A stretch of DNA of 62,000 bases from Zygnema cylindricum (lineage: Eukaryota; Streptophyta; Zygnematophyceae; Zygnematales; Zygnemataceae). Position numbers and translations under genes: made by a program. The stretch is taken from contig JBBHKE010001576.1 of the NCBI GenBank assembly GCA_037447655.1, positions 1 to 62,000 on the forward strand, in the 5' to 3' direction. The stretch's first letter is position 1. The number at the start of each line of letters is the position of its first letter. Positions 1 to 9,869 of this stretch are shown in pieces. A model generated the notes under the pieces. The model worked only from the letters and a program-made list of their open reading frames with translations, did no database searches and was not told the DNA's origin.

Positions 1-400
1 TTCTAAGGGCAGTTTTTGGGAAACTTCCAGACATCATATCTTATGGTTTACTAGGTCATTTGGGCTGCAATTTTGGGAATTGTCAGTTTACTTTATTGTC
101 TATCACTGTATCAAATTTGAAACATATTGGGGTTCTGAGTCATATTTTGTGTCAGTTCAAAGTTCGCTGTTGAGTAGGTAATTTGATAGTTTCTGCTGTT
201 TTTCATGTCTACTTCTACTACTACTGCTGGTTCTCCGCCTGCAACAGTAGTTGTAGAACAACAAGAAAATCTTTTGTGGGAGAAAATGTCTATGAAATAT
301 ATTGGCTTTTGTGGACAGTTCGTTCTCGTGTGAAATATTTTTCTGAATGCTTCCGCTATAGTCTTGCACTCTGATTTTTGTGTAAGATCCTATCAATTAT
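1..400. other. Unassigned edge sequence
   Basis: Nothing is recognisable with confidence. A short plus-strand frame opens at 207 (MSTSTTTAGSPP...) and stops after about 40 codons. A similar Ser/Ala/Pro-rich start (MSTSGSVPAGPS...) occurs at 22911, so both may be starts of gag-like genes of retroelements, but this is weak. Confidence 0.2.
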
Positions 401-1485
401 GATGTCGATAAAAAAAAGTAAGGACAAGGCCCATTTGCCTTGAAAGAGCGTCGTTTACAAGTATAGAGGAACCCATCTAAAGCATCTCCGAAACATCTAA
501 ATATCTCGACGGCCATCCAAACTAAGTCATGCGGTGAGCACGACCTCATGGCTCCTCCTTCAAAGCGCGGTCACGTGCGACCACTCCGACTTGTCGAGTC
601 GCTTCACCAACGATTGTATCTGAGGTAGGGTTTGCCGAACTAGTGTCACTAAAAGTATAACGAGCACCTTTGAGTAACACAATATCAATCCGGCTTAAAG
701 GAATAACATGTGAGACTCATGTCGAACAGAATCTCCCCCTATCAATAGCCGCAATCATGCCTCTAACAGTTTCATGCGCCTGAATCAAATCTCCTCTATA
801 AGAGTAAAAAAGCAAATGGACGGTATGAAGATGAACGACATGCTCGCACGAGCAAAGGAGAGAGCAAAGTGAAGGTGGACGAGGGGGGCGATCTGAGCAG
901 GCGTGGACCGTATAGTGGAAAAAATACGTCCAATCAATTGCCAAGCTCTAGAATGAGGCCCACCACAAGAGAGAAAGCGGACACGCGAACCACCGGAGAA
1001 AAGTGGCTCGAGATGCTCGGATTGGATGGTGGCGATCACCTCATGAGGAACTAATTCTTGCATTGGAGCAACTAGCTTTGCATTAAGGGTGGAGAGATAC
1101 GATTTTCCACAAAGCGAGGGGGGGAATGAAACACGAGGGACGACATTAGCAAGATTAAGAGTATCCCCAACTAAAAAACAAGAGAGAAGTGTGAAATTAC
1201 TACGGCACGAACTCCCTCCCAAGGAGGCAATAGATGTCACACATGTCGTATATACTACATGTAACGCTCCTAAAGAGGTAGGAAGGGATGACTAATCGTG
1301 AGATATAGGCGCCAACTCTCGATCAAAAGCCCAAGAATCTAACGAAGACAAGTGGAGGGTGTCCACTAGACGATTATCAAATGCAAAAAGAGATGAGACA
1401 AAAGCTGGGGTGGCAAGGGAAGTGCGGGTAAGATAAGAGGGGCGGCGGGGGAAATACCTCCTCAAAAGGGCAAAAGCCACCTGGC
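400..1485 (-). mobile_element. Decayed non-LTR-type retroelement fragment, copy 1
   Basis: Read on the minus strand, this stretch encodes broken pieces that match the plus-strand copy at 51.1-52.26 kb. Shared peptide islands are FLVGDTL.LA.VVPRV, then R.RFLSCG..SRAW, then a GGCGCACGACAC-like DNA segment, then a tract giving IDIVLL...ATRQVGV and a conserved downstream stretch. The R-FLSC-G-H/P-S-AW signature resembles the C-terminal region that follows reverse transcriptase in a family of plant and algal retroelement proteins. That family assignment is recalled knowledge and the match is inferred. The reading frame is broken by stops and frameshifts, and no reverse transcriptase core is visible here. 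Confidence 0.5.
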
Positions 1486-2758
1486 AGTAAGGAAACTAGG
1501 GAGGCCGTCTACGTCGGTCACATTTGTACGAAGAGCAATATCAATAAACTAGGTGACAACCGACTCTCTTTTGGAGGCTCCGAAGGTCCTCTCGGATCCA
1601 CAATCGGCAGCAATCTCTCTCCCAAGATCCACGGCTGGGAAAGAACCCCACCGCGTGACTGGACGTGACAACACGCCCGTGTCTTCTTCGGTGGAGACAA
1701 AGGTTCCCCCTCCAGTGACGCCATGTCACACCATGCCAAAGCCATGCTTTTACCGCACTTCGCGCTTCAAAGGCCCGGAGGTCCGGAGGAATATAAAAGG
1801 AAGGAGTGGAAAAACAGTGAAAAAAGAATGGAAAAACAGCAGACTGCATTAAAGTAACAAATAATTCCATGATCTCCCTCCACTGCCCTACTCTGCATGG
1901 TCCTGTGACTGGGAACACACTCTCCAAGAAGATCCAGAAGATTTCTTGAATTTTGTCTTCTTTTGTATCCTTTCCCAGAAGTACACAGTACAGAAGACCC
2001 GGATTTTCAGCGTCCCTTGCAAATATCGGACCAGCGTCTCTTGCTGACTCCCTCTGACAATCTCCTCCCACTAAACACCACCATCTATATAATTTATAGA
2101 TACTATTCCAACCAGGTCAAAGCTGACCGGACATGTTTATTTTGCATCATAACCATTGCGATATTTTTTGCCTAATATATGCATAGTAGTTTTCCTAATA
2201 TACCCCCCTTCATCACTCGCATGATCCCGACATCCTTTCCCTTCCAACAAATTCTCACCATCAATCGCCATTTTCCAGAATTACATTTGAATTATAAACA
2301 ACATTTTTTGTAAAATTCATCGGGAACAAATATATTCGTCTACTCCTAAATTCTCTCAAACCAACCTTACTCTTATCGGCCAATCAGTGGAAATACTTCT
2401 ACTCTTTCACATTCTGTAAAAGTGCCCTACAATACAACCAAAAAAAAAAACACAGTCACATCACCTACTGCACACATTCCTGTTTCGCTCACACGAAAAA
2501 GCAATGGGAATAAAGCAAAGCAACCTAACACAAAAAGTGAAGATTAAAAAAGTACTATTTCTGTACTCAGTTTTTAGCACGCTCTCTCTCTCCCTCTCTC
2601 CCTCTCATAAAAAACTCACCAATACATCATTGTTTAGCTCTAAAATCACTTAAATTCCGACCTTCATTTTTGTTTCCATTGGCTATCCCTGCTGCTCCAC
2701 TCTCTCTTTTCCGAACCTTCTCGACTGCAACCAAAACATCACCGCGTCGAAAAAAACC
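1486..2758. other. Intergenic, no gene seen
   Basis: No supported coding sequence. The stretch holds short open frames without recognisable motifs, a CT-rich patch near 2580-2605, and presumably the 3' untranslated region of the minus-strand methyltransferase gene that ends at 2759. Confidence 0.4.
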
Positions 2759-5172
2759 TCATAGCTCAGGATATTGCTTGCGTCGAAAAATCATAATAGA
2801 ACCCTCGAACCACCATAGCTTTGTAATTCCTCTCGCTTTTTTTTCTGCTTCCTCATCATTGTCGTATCCCAAGACATCCATCAATTTTTTAACATACTTA
2901 TTTGAGTGATTGTTAATATGACCCTTTCCTGGTTGATGAAGAACAGCCCAACTCAAAATGACACCGATAGTATTGTGCCTGCAAACATCGCTGGTATGTT
3001 AGAATCAGTATCCGGCTGAAAATTGGTACACCCCAAGTAACAACAGTAAAAACTACAGACAAAACAGGGAGAGGGGAGAGGGGAGAGGGGAGAGGGGAGA
3101 GGGGAGAGGGGAGAGGGGAGAGGGGAGAGGGGAGAGGGGAGAGGGGAGAGGGGAGAGGGGAGAGGGGAGAGGGGAGAGGGAAAGGAAGAGAGACAGGAAG
3201 GAGAAGGCCGGAGAGCCGAGGAGATAAAGGAAGAACTAAAGGGAGAGAAAGAAGAGGGAGAAAGAGAGGGAGGGCAACAATTCACCTGTGGATGTTGTCG
3301 ATGACTGACAACTCAAACTCCTTCGGTATGTGCTCACCCACCTGTCAGCCCCTTCCAAGAGTCCCTTTCAGACTCTCTCCCGTCCCTCCACTCCTACCAT
3401 GATTCCTTATCTCGGTTCTCACGAATCCTTAGGAGAGCCCTTGGACTCCCAAAACCGCCACAGATGATGTTGTGTCCCATCTTCCTATTTCTTCAACGTT
3501 GATTATCGACCGTATTTAAATTTGTACTAGTAAAAGAGTCGACTCCACTGGGCAATTTTTGAATTGACAAATAATGCAAGGGCAGTTTTTGGCAATCACC
3601 CTCCCATCATGTCAGGAGCTGACAGCCAAAAAAATACGATAATAAATTCGTTTTTTGATAGTAACAAAACGACCAGTGGAGCGGACCCTAACCTGTCCAA
3701 AAACTAGGGGGAGACTCGTCCTAAAATTCAGGGAGAAAATATTACAAGACAAATACCGAGATTTTCACTCATCGGAATTAGTGTGGATAAATTTCCTGTG
3801 TGGATGACAAACCTACAATGAAAAGTCTACATTATTTGAAGTAAGGACAAAAGGATGTCAAAGCACAACAGTTGAAGATACTACTGCAGGCGGTATTTCT
3901 TTTCCCTTACAATCTTTTTTTCCAATTTGTTTTTTTTTTTTGTTCCATTGTAGAGCCTCATTCACGCCGTGTTCATTTTAAGTTTCTTCTCCTCTCTCCC
4001 TAGTTTCCCCGTCAATCCTCCCAAAACTGTGAAAAGGAGAATTGTAAAAAGCGAAACTGTGAAACGGAGTTCGAAAATGGAACGAATGTGGTATTTATTG
4101 TGAAATCCATCATTGACCCGAGGTTCCTACGATGTCGTCCTCACAACTTTTCCTTCCATGCATGCCTTCTTCCTCCTGGTATCCCGGCCTCTATACGGCC
4201 TACCCCGGAAGCCCACAGCAGCTTTGCCCTCCTGCCCGGTCCAGCAATCGACACAGATTCCTCGCCACTGCACCTCAATACTACCAACTGTCCACTCACA
4301 AATCCCAATCAAAGCCTCATTCTCCTCCTCTCCCTCATAACTTTCCCTCACGACACTCGAACTCCTCACATAACTCCACTTCACCCACTCCGGTGACATG
4401 AAAAGCCTCCCACCTCTCCCTCCCCCTTCCCCTCCCCCTTCCCATTCCCACCTCCATGCAGACCACCCAGTCGTGCTCTCCCAGTTCGAGCCTCGTGGTG
4501 AGGTCCGCCTGCTTGACGAGGCCGCCGGTCAGACGCTCGATGCCGAGAGCGCCGTCCACCGCGTCGATCGAGGACGCCCACTCTGGAGACCGACCGGGGG
4601 AAGGGAGGGAGGCGGTTGAGGGAGGGCGTGAGGGGCTTTTATGATTTTGGGGTTTGAGGGTTTGAGGGGTGTAGAGGGTTCCGAGGGTTTTTTGTGAATG
4701 CCGGAAGCGCCGATGGAGGGAGACGCCCAGCGGGACCGAAGGAGGTCAGAGGGTGGAAGGGTCGAGGGGATCGGGAGATCGAGAAGATCTAGGCGACCTG
4801 GGATATCTAGAGATTTTAGGGTTTTAGCATTTTAGGGGAAAGAGATTTCGGGTTTGGATTATGGTTGTGGTTTGAGAGGTTTTAAGAAGTTTTAGGGTTG
4901 AAGGTATTTGAATAATATCGTTTTCAAGATTTCAAGATTTCAAAAAACCTAAATGTTTTACGTGTTTTTGTCAATCGCCCCCCACGAGACGTCTACAATT
5001 TAACCTACAAGGTTTAAGATTTGTATGGCTTCGTGATTTAGAGAGATTAGTGTGATTGTACGGGATGGAAGCCATCATCATACAAGTCTCCTGCAGAGAG
5101 AGAGAGGGAGAGAGAAGAAAACTGTGTGTGCGCGCGACAGAGTGAGAGAGAGAACAGAGAAAGTGTGCATGT

Positions 5173-5253
<81 letters not shown>

Positions 5254-5350
5254 TGAACAGAGGTGTGCACGTTTGTGTATATGAGGGAGGAAAAAAAAAA
5301 AAAGAGAGAGAGAGACAACAGAGAAACTGTGTGTGCAAGAGAGTATGTGT

Positions 5351-5404
<54 letters not shown>

Positions 5405-6708
5405 AAGAGACCTGCATGCTCGGAAAACACCCTCCTTACATTCAGAACTCCAAAAACAAACGCAGGCCTCACCCCCATTAGCGTGGATCAAACTGCCTCC
5501 ACTCTCTACAAGAGATCCAGGAGTGCCCAGCAATGTACGGAAATCGCCCAACCCTCTATCCCCACACGTGTGGACTCTCCCCCTGGGACCGCGCAGTTCC
5601 TAAAGCGCGGATGAGCGACGTAGTGACATCAGCATCCGTTTGTCCTATCCGCCTCCTCCTCCGCCCTCTCACAGAGGGAACCAGAGACAGCCAATCGGGA
5701 GAGGGAGATGCACAGGGAGAGGAAGAGGGAGGGTGTGCAGGGAGGCATACGGAGGGGGGGGGAGAGAAAGAAAGAAAGAGGGACAAAGAGAGGGAGAAGG
5801 AGAGGAGAAGGAGAAGGAGAGAGACAAGGAGAGGGAGGAGGGAGAGGGAGAGGCAGAGAGAGAGAGGGAGAGGGACTAGGAGAGGGAGAAGGAGAGGGAC
5901 AAGGAGAGGGACATGGAGAGGGAGAAGGAGAGGGAGAAAGAGAGGGAGAAGGAGAGGGACAAGGAGAGGGAGAAGGAGAGGGAGAGGGAGAGGCAGAGAG
6001 AGAAGGAGAGGGAGAAAGAAAAGGCGGAGAGGCAGAGAGAGAGCCAGAGAGAGAGAGAGAGGCAGAGAGAGAGAGAGGGCCAGAGAGAGAGGCAGAGAGA
6101 GAGAGAGAGAGGGAGTGCGCGCGGTCGGGCCTCTCACTAGCAAACGCCTGCGTGTAGTGGCCCTTGCCGGCCCCGAGTTCGAGCACTGTCTTCCCCTCCA
6201 TGAGTTGGCCGAGGTAGGCCGCCAGCGGGGCGTCGTAGGGGTAGACGTAGGTGTCGTTGAACTTCCAGGCCCCCGTGCTCGTGATCTCCTCCAGGTCGCC
6301 CTCCTCGTACGTGCTCGCGTCCGACGACTGGGGCTTGCCCTCGCCGCCCTCCGAGCCTCCCTCGCCGCCCTTCGAGCCTCCCTCTACTCCCTTCTCTCCT
6401 CCCTCTCCTCCCTCTCCTCCCTTCTCTTCTCCCTCTCCCCCCTTCGCTCCCTCCTCCCCCGCCGGTCCGTCTCCCGGGAGGCATTTGGGGCACACGAGGG
6501 ACGGCATGGCCGGGCAGTCGCAGGCGACCAGGACTTTGTCCTGTAGCGGGGGAGGGCATTCCCGGTCGCACGCGGGACACGCGTTTGGTGCCACGTCAGC
6601 AGGGGTGTTCGTCAGCATGTGCAGCATTAGGGCGATCGCCGCCAGCCCGGCGAGGAAGGTGGCCAGCCGCCCTGGCGTCACGTGACGCATCTGCATAGCG
6701 TCCAGCAT
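2759..6708 (-). CDS. Type II membrane SAM-dependent methyltransferase-like protein (4 exons, 325 aa)
   Basis: Exons on the minus strand: 6708-6138, 4582-4452, 3341-3286 and 2978-2759. All junctions are GT-AG and phase-consistent, giving 978 nt. Residues 15-32 form one hydrophobic anchor (LATFLAGLAAIALMLHML). A Cys-rich patch follows (C44, C47, C51, C63, C65, C73, C76), then a Gly/Glu low-complexity linker at about 78-128. The catalytic domain has SAM motif I VLELGAGKGHY (175-185), an acidic second motif near VDGA (199-202), DWVVCMEV ahead of GEHIPKEF (236-243), and ILSWA...GKGHINNHSN near residue 260-280. These match a class I methyltransferase family whose members typically read LEVGEHIP...SWA.PGQGHVN.. 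at these places (recalled). Substrate is unknown; a lumenal Golgi or ER location is inferred from the anchor. Introns contain the GA/CT tracts at 5.1-6.1 kb and the 7-bp minisatellite at 3.07 kb. Confidence 0.8.
3067..3182. repeat. 7-bp minisatellite (AGAGGGG)n
   Basis: About 16 almost perfect tandem copies of AGAGGGG. The array lies inside the last intron of the methyltransferase gene. On the transcribed minus strand it is a pyrimidine tract, between the donor at 3285 and the acceptor at 2980-2979. Confidence 0.95.
3342..4451. other. Methyltransferase intron 2, no exon seen
   Basis: Intron between the exon ending at 4452 and the exon starting at 3341 on the minus strand. Several overlapping open frames at 4088-4401 lack recognisable motifs, and the flanking exons already join in phase without them. 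Confidence 0.55.
5093..5400. repeat. (GA)n microsatellite blocks
   Basis: Several long GA dinucleotide runs (about 5176-5250 and 5356-5398) separated by degenerate sequence. They sit in intron 1 of the methyltransferase gene and create the long serine/leucine-rich false frames on the minus strand. Confidence 0.95.
5695..6120. repeat. Purine-rich degenerate hexamer array (GAGGGA/GAAGGA)
   Basis: A purine tract of about 420 nt built from GAGAGGGA-like and GAAGGA-like units, broken by a few C or T. It ends only about 20 nt from the exon 1 donor of the methyltransferase gene (donor at 6137-6136 on the minus strand), so the intron starts almost directly with a polypyrimidine tract on the transcript. 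Confidence 0.9.
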
Positions 6709-7255
6709 GCTTGCTCGCTCGCTCCCTCTCTCCCTCTCTCTCTCTTTCTCTCTTTCTCTCTCTCTCCGTCTCCCTCTCTCTCTATTTCTCTCCCTCTCCT
6801 TATCTCTCTCCCTCTCTCTCTCCGTCTCCCTCTCTCTCTATTTCTCTCCCTCTCCTTATCTCTCTCCCTCTCTTTCTCTCTCCGCCTCGCCGAGCCGTAG
6901 AGCAGCTTCGGTCGATGTCTCTCTCGCGGTTTGTCGCCAGCACTCGCCAGCGACGGAATAGACAAAAATCGAGGCTTGAGACGCGCAGACGTGACATTCG
7001 GTGACGTCCTGTGGCCGGAGGAGCTTCCTGGTTGGCTGCGGCGGATGATGGGATGTGGCTCCCGAGAAAATGGACGGGATCCATTCATCGTGCTGCCGTA
7101 CGTTGCCGTACAGAATACCTCAAGGAAAAAAATAGAGACTGTACGGCACCTTTGGCCGATTGACTACACGTGGTCCGTCAATTTAAGGAGCATGGCGATT
7201 TTCATTGGTTTTCGCCAAGTCTGCTAGATTCTGTAAATAATTTGGCGGTTTGCGC
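6709..7255 (-). promoter_or_regulatory. 5' flank of the methyltransferase gene
   Basis: Directly upstream of the minus-strand start codon is a CT-rich tract (6713-6890 on the plus strand), which becomes a GA-rich leader on the transcript. A TGACGTC motif (CRE/as-1 type core) lies near 7000-7007. The promoter role is inferred from position only; no clear TATA box was identified. Confidence 0.35.
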
Positions 7256-8344
7256 GTAACCGCCCCGACGCCTTGATTCGACGACGGTACTGTACTTCCT
7301 GCAGGAAAGAGTATCTCATTGGCCGGCAGGAAGTGTACGGCTGCCAGCTGGTTTTTTTTGTGACTCTTGTAGTCTCTAAATGTTTTTTTTTTTTTAGTTT
7401 TCCACTTTTTTTACTCAAATGGTTTTACTGTCACAATTTTGCAATAAAGACTGAAATATGTTTTGTTCCTTGGTCCTTAGATTGCAAATCGCGATTGGAG
7501 GAAGAATGTCTAAAAAAAAAGATGGCAACGTATGAAGCCGAGCAAGTTTTGACAAATAATTGTCTCGGCAGTCAGAGAAAAAAGGTACTTGCACGACATG
7601 TGTACTATATTGTACATCTCTACAAGATTCATGATCTGGATAAGCTATTCGCTCGGCTTCAGCTAACATGGAGGTTTTGCCTAAGGCCGGACTTCCATTT
7701 GCAAAAAAATAGGGTTGTTTACTGTGGGCCGTACTGTTGTGTACAAGTCAGTACAACATTATTTTTTTTTTTGCAAAAAAAACATCTTTAAGGAACAATC
7801 TCCAAGGTTGTAGGCCTAAAAAATGACCGTCAGATGCATTGCACTTTTAATCCGAAAAGCCACGTGGCTAACCCTACAGTGTGTGGCGCTTTGGACACAA
7901 TGAACGTGGAAAAATGGGCCACGTGGAAAAGAATTAAAAAGAGTTCCACAATGAGCGTGCGTTTTTGTGAGTACACGTGGCATGGGCCATGTGCCTTCCG
8001 CTAGGGTGGCTGCGAATCAGCCGAATTTATCCCGTCACGATCCCACCATAGAAAGTTTTCTGCCGCCTTTTTGTCGTTACGTTTTGAAATTTTATATAGT
8101 GCATTATATTGTACGGGTCATTAATTAATATGAGACACTTAATACATATTCCATTGGCATTCCATCAAACAAAAATTGAGGTTGTTTACAGAAATCCGGA
8201 CCTATCCATATTATACCGTACCTATTATTTTGTTTATATACGCGAACAACATTACAGAAGAATCTCGCCAATATTCTCCAAAGGTCTGGGAGGTAACAAT
8301 GACCGTTGGATGTTTTTTCGTGAAGCATTCGTTTCGAAAGTTTT

Positions 8345-8394
8345 TGTAAATGGTGATGTACCTCAAAGAAGTAGGAGGTACATCACGATTTACA
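8345..8394. repeat. 20-bp-arm hairpin
   Basis: Arms 8345-8364 and 8375-8394 pair at 19 of 20 positions around a 10-nt loop. The inner 12 bp (GTGATGTACCTC and its complement) pair perfectly. It lies within the second copy of the 7.66-9.89 kb module. Confidence 0.85.
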
Positions 8395-9274
8395 GGAAAA
8401 TATTAGCTGCGACACGTTGGATAATGAATGTACGTGTCAGAACGGCAACCAACGGAAATCAAAAAATTTTGCACATGATATATGCATTCAAAAATTCGAA
8501 GGAAATCACGAAAGTGATCTCGTAACGAGCTTTCGTTGCGCTATTTTTGTTACCGGCCATTTGTCACACTATTTGTGGAAGCGCTCATTCGTCATGCGAA
8601 AAAACAGAAACCCTAAAAATAATGAGCTGGCATCTGACAAGCGTTTGAAAAGAGTACAAATTTTGTGTGGTACGATGCCCTGGTCCGCATGTACATGGTA
8701 CGCAAATGACAATTTCGAGTTGAAGTTGGTTGGTGAAAAAAATATTTGACGATTTTCAATATACGATCTTATCTTACGTGGTACCACTCATTTTTGAGCA
8801 CCTGAATTACAGAATCTGCGCGAAAGAATATCTTTCAATGTGTAGCATTCTGTAATGTTGTTTGTACGATTACAGAATTTCTGATGGATCGCTACCCTTA
8901 ATTATTATCAATTACATATGGGAATTGATCATGACACTGACTCTTTTGGTTGCGCACAGTCACTTACGTCATTTTGTCAAAATTTGTACGTTTGAAGTAC
9001 ATATTGGTACAAATAAAGTACCGTTGAGTACAAATTTGACGGTCAATCGGTTGGACAACTTTGACTTTCCAAAAAATTGTTTCAACCGCTTAAAATTTTG
9101 CAGCGCTTGCACCATCATAATAAAATTGGCAATTCACACGGCCGGCGAACATTTACGGTAACAAAACTGCGGCAACCACATGTAAATAAAAGTGTTGCAT
9201 ACTGTCACTTTTTGTCTTTACGTGAGCTCCACGGTGAGGGCATTTAGCTGCAAAATTGAAGTTTAATCGTCTAA

Positions 9275-9615
9275 TAAGCGTTACATAAACGCAAATTGAA
9301 ACGAAACCTCTTTAAACTGAAATACTATAAGTTTTGTACTAAAATTTTTGTACATAAATATTAAAACGCACGAAACGAAATTTTGTTGTCAATGTAAAAA
9401 TGTTGATTCGTAGATAGTGTGGCTCGATTTCGTCACGCGTGACGACGCGCATTTTTTTTAGTTAATTTCAATTGATATTTTACACCGGTTTGTTTTATTA
9501 TAGTGTACAAAGTTTATTTCGTTTCGTGCGTTTTAATATTTTCGTACAAGATTTTTAGTACTTTAGTTTAAAGAGGTTTCGTTTCACTTTGCGTCGAAGT
9601 TCAATGTAACGCTTA
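9275..9615. mobile_element. Foldback (long inverted repeat) element
   Basis: Left arm 9275 to about 9396 and right arm about 9490-9615 are inverted copies of each other with scattered differences. Both outer ends read TAAGCGTTACAT. Shared inner blocks include GAAACGAAACCTCTTTAAAC and ATTAAAACGCACGAAACGAA. The spacer is about 95 nt. There is no coding sequence. It sits between the second and third copies of the surrounding repeated module. Confidence 0.75.
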
Positions 9616-9816
9616 GGGTGAACCTCCATTAGGCGAAAAATGGGGTTGTATACTGGAAAAGTTGCATTTCCGTACAAATCCAGCTCATAGCCGTACAGTG
9701 TCGTACTGCTTTTTTTTTTTCAAACATGATTACTGTTGGCGCGTCAAGATTCTCCAAACTTTTGGGCGATAACATCAACCGTCCGATTATGACTTTTCGA
9801 AGCAAGAGGTCACGTC

Positions 9817-9866
9817 GTCCAGTGATTAATTACTCTCCTCAGGAGGAGAGTAGCCAATCACCGGAC
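9817..9866. repeat. Imperfect hairpin with perfect 10-bp core
   Basis: Arms 9817-9840 and 9843-9866 are inverted around a 2-nt centre. The innermost 10 bp (TACTCTCCTC and its complement) pair exactly, and the outer part pairs with three or four mismatches. Confidence 0.8.
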
Positions 9867-9869
9867 GTG

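Noticed and set aside
5629-6137. Extension of the methyltransferase frame into a long Ser/Leu/Pro tail
   Set aside because: The frame stays open only because of the pyrimidine repeat. A GTGAGA donor at 6137 joins in phase to the exon at 4582, which restores the methyltransferase fold.
5533-6546. 337-codon plus-strand frame rich in Arg/Glu/Gly
   Set aside because: It is the translation of the GA-rich repeat and of the antisense of the methyltransferase first exon; no domain, and the opposite strand holds the phase-consistent gene.
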